This document shows, piece after piece, positions 5,808-5,908 of a stretch of DNA of 5,908 bases. The notes beneath the pieces were generated by a model that was not told the DNA's origin, did not search any database, and saw only the letters and a program-made list of their open reading frames with translations. The stretch's first letter is position 1; each line of letters starts with the position of its first letter. Source of the stretch: Chlorobiota bacterium (lineage in GTDB: Bacteria; Bacteroidota; Bacteroidia; Flavobacteriales; Flavobacteriaceae); assembly GCA_013153655.1 (NCBI GenBank), contig JAADEB010000086.1:1-5908 (forward strand), written 5' to 3'. Both the position numbers and the translations under genes were made by a program.

Positions 5808-5897
5808 TTTCCTGTCGTGTTAGAAAATCAGCAAAAGTGCTTGTCAATAATTTCCGCAGGAAATTCGTCTTTTGCTAGATTTTCTCATGACAGGAAA
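5808..5897. repeat. Large imperfect inverted repeat with nested inner hairpin
   Basis: The left arm (5808-5837) and right arm (5869-5897) are complementary over about 28 bp: 12 bp with one G-T mismatch, a 2-nt bulge, 8 bp, a 1-nt bulge and 8 bp. The 31-nt spacer contains a second, perfect hairpin AATTTCC-GCA-GGAAATT (5849-5865). A GC palindrome CCGCCGGCGG sits just outside at 5795-5804. The whole could be a cruciform, a folded RNA or a small non-autonomous mobile repeat. There is no target-site duplication I can identify, and the element may continue past the window edge. Confidence 0.8.
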
Positions 5898-5908
5898 GGG
5901 CGCAAGGA

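Noticed and set aside
5784..5908. Open frame of 41 codons from ATG running off the right edge
   Set aside because: It lies over the GC palindrome and the large inverted repeat, has no promoter or ribosome-binding signal, and the composition looks like translated repeat. More sequence to the right is needed to exclude a real gene start.

Overview
The window looks like a chromosomal segment of a Bacteroidota (Bacteroidetes) bacterium. The evidence is a promoter of the Bacteroidetes type (TTG-N19-TAnnTTTG) in front of the third gene, no Shine-Dalgarno sequences, moderate-GC genes separated by long AT-rich spacers, and spacers full of short dispersed repeats. Three genes are well supported. No RNA gene, CRISPR array, transposase or complete mobile element was seen.

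Layout: 1-341 is repeat-bearing intergenic DNA. 342-1412 (minus) encodes MltG, the membrane-anchored endolytic murein transglycosylase, apparently from a TTG start. 1433-2857 (plus) encodes a Deg/HtrA-type serine protease with an intact His-Asp-Ser triad and two PDZ domains. The two start codons face away from each other with 20 bp between them, so their promoters must lie partly inside each other's 5' coding ends. 2858-3777 is a 920-bp gene-free mosaic of short repeats on both strands. 3778-5574 (plus) encodes a 598-residue, all-helical, TPR-like cytoplasmic protein of unknown function. 5575-5908 is intergenic and holds a small GC palindrome and, at the right edge, a large imperfect inverted repeat that could fold into a 28-bp hairpin.

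Working together: MltG cuts nascent peptidoglycan at the inner membrane and the HtrA-like protease handles misfolded envelope proteins, so the divergent pair makes sense as an envelope-maintenance unit. Nothing in the sequence links the TPR protein to that pair: it is far away, has its own promoter and is flanked by repeats.

I did not find a clear new multi-gene system. The items most worth a second look are the repeat mosaic at 2881-3688, the structured inverted repeat at 5808-5897, and the orphan TPR-like protein.
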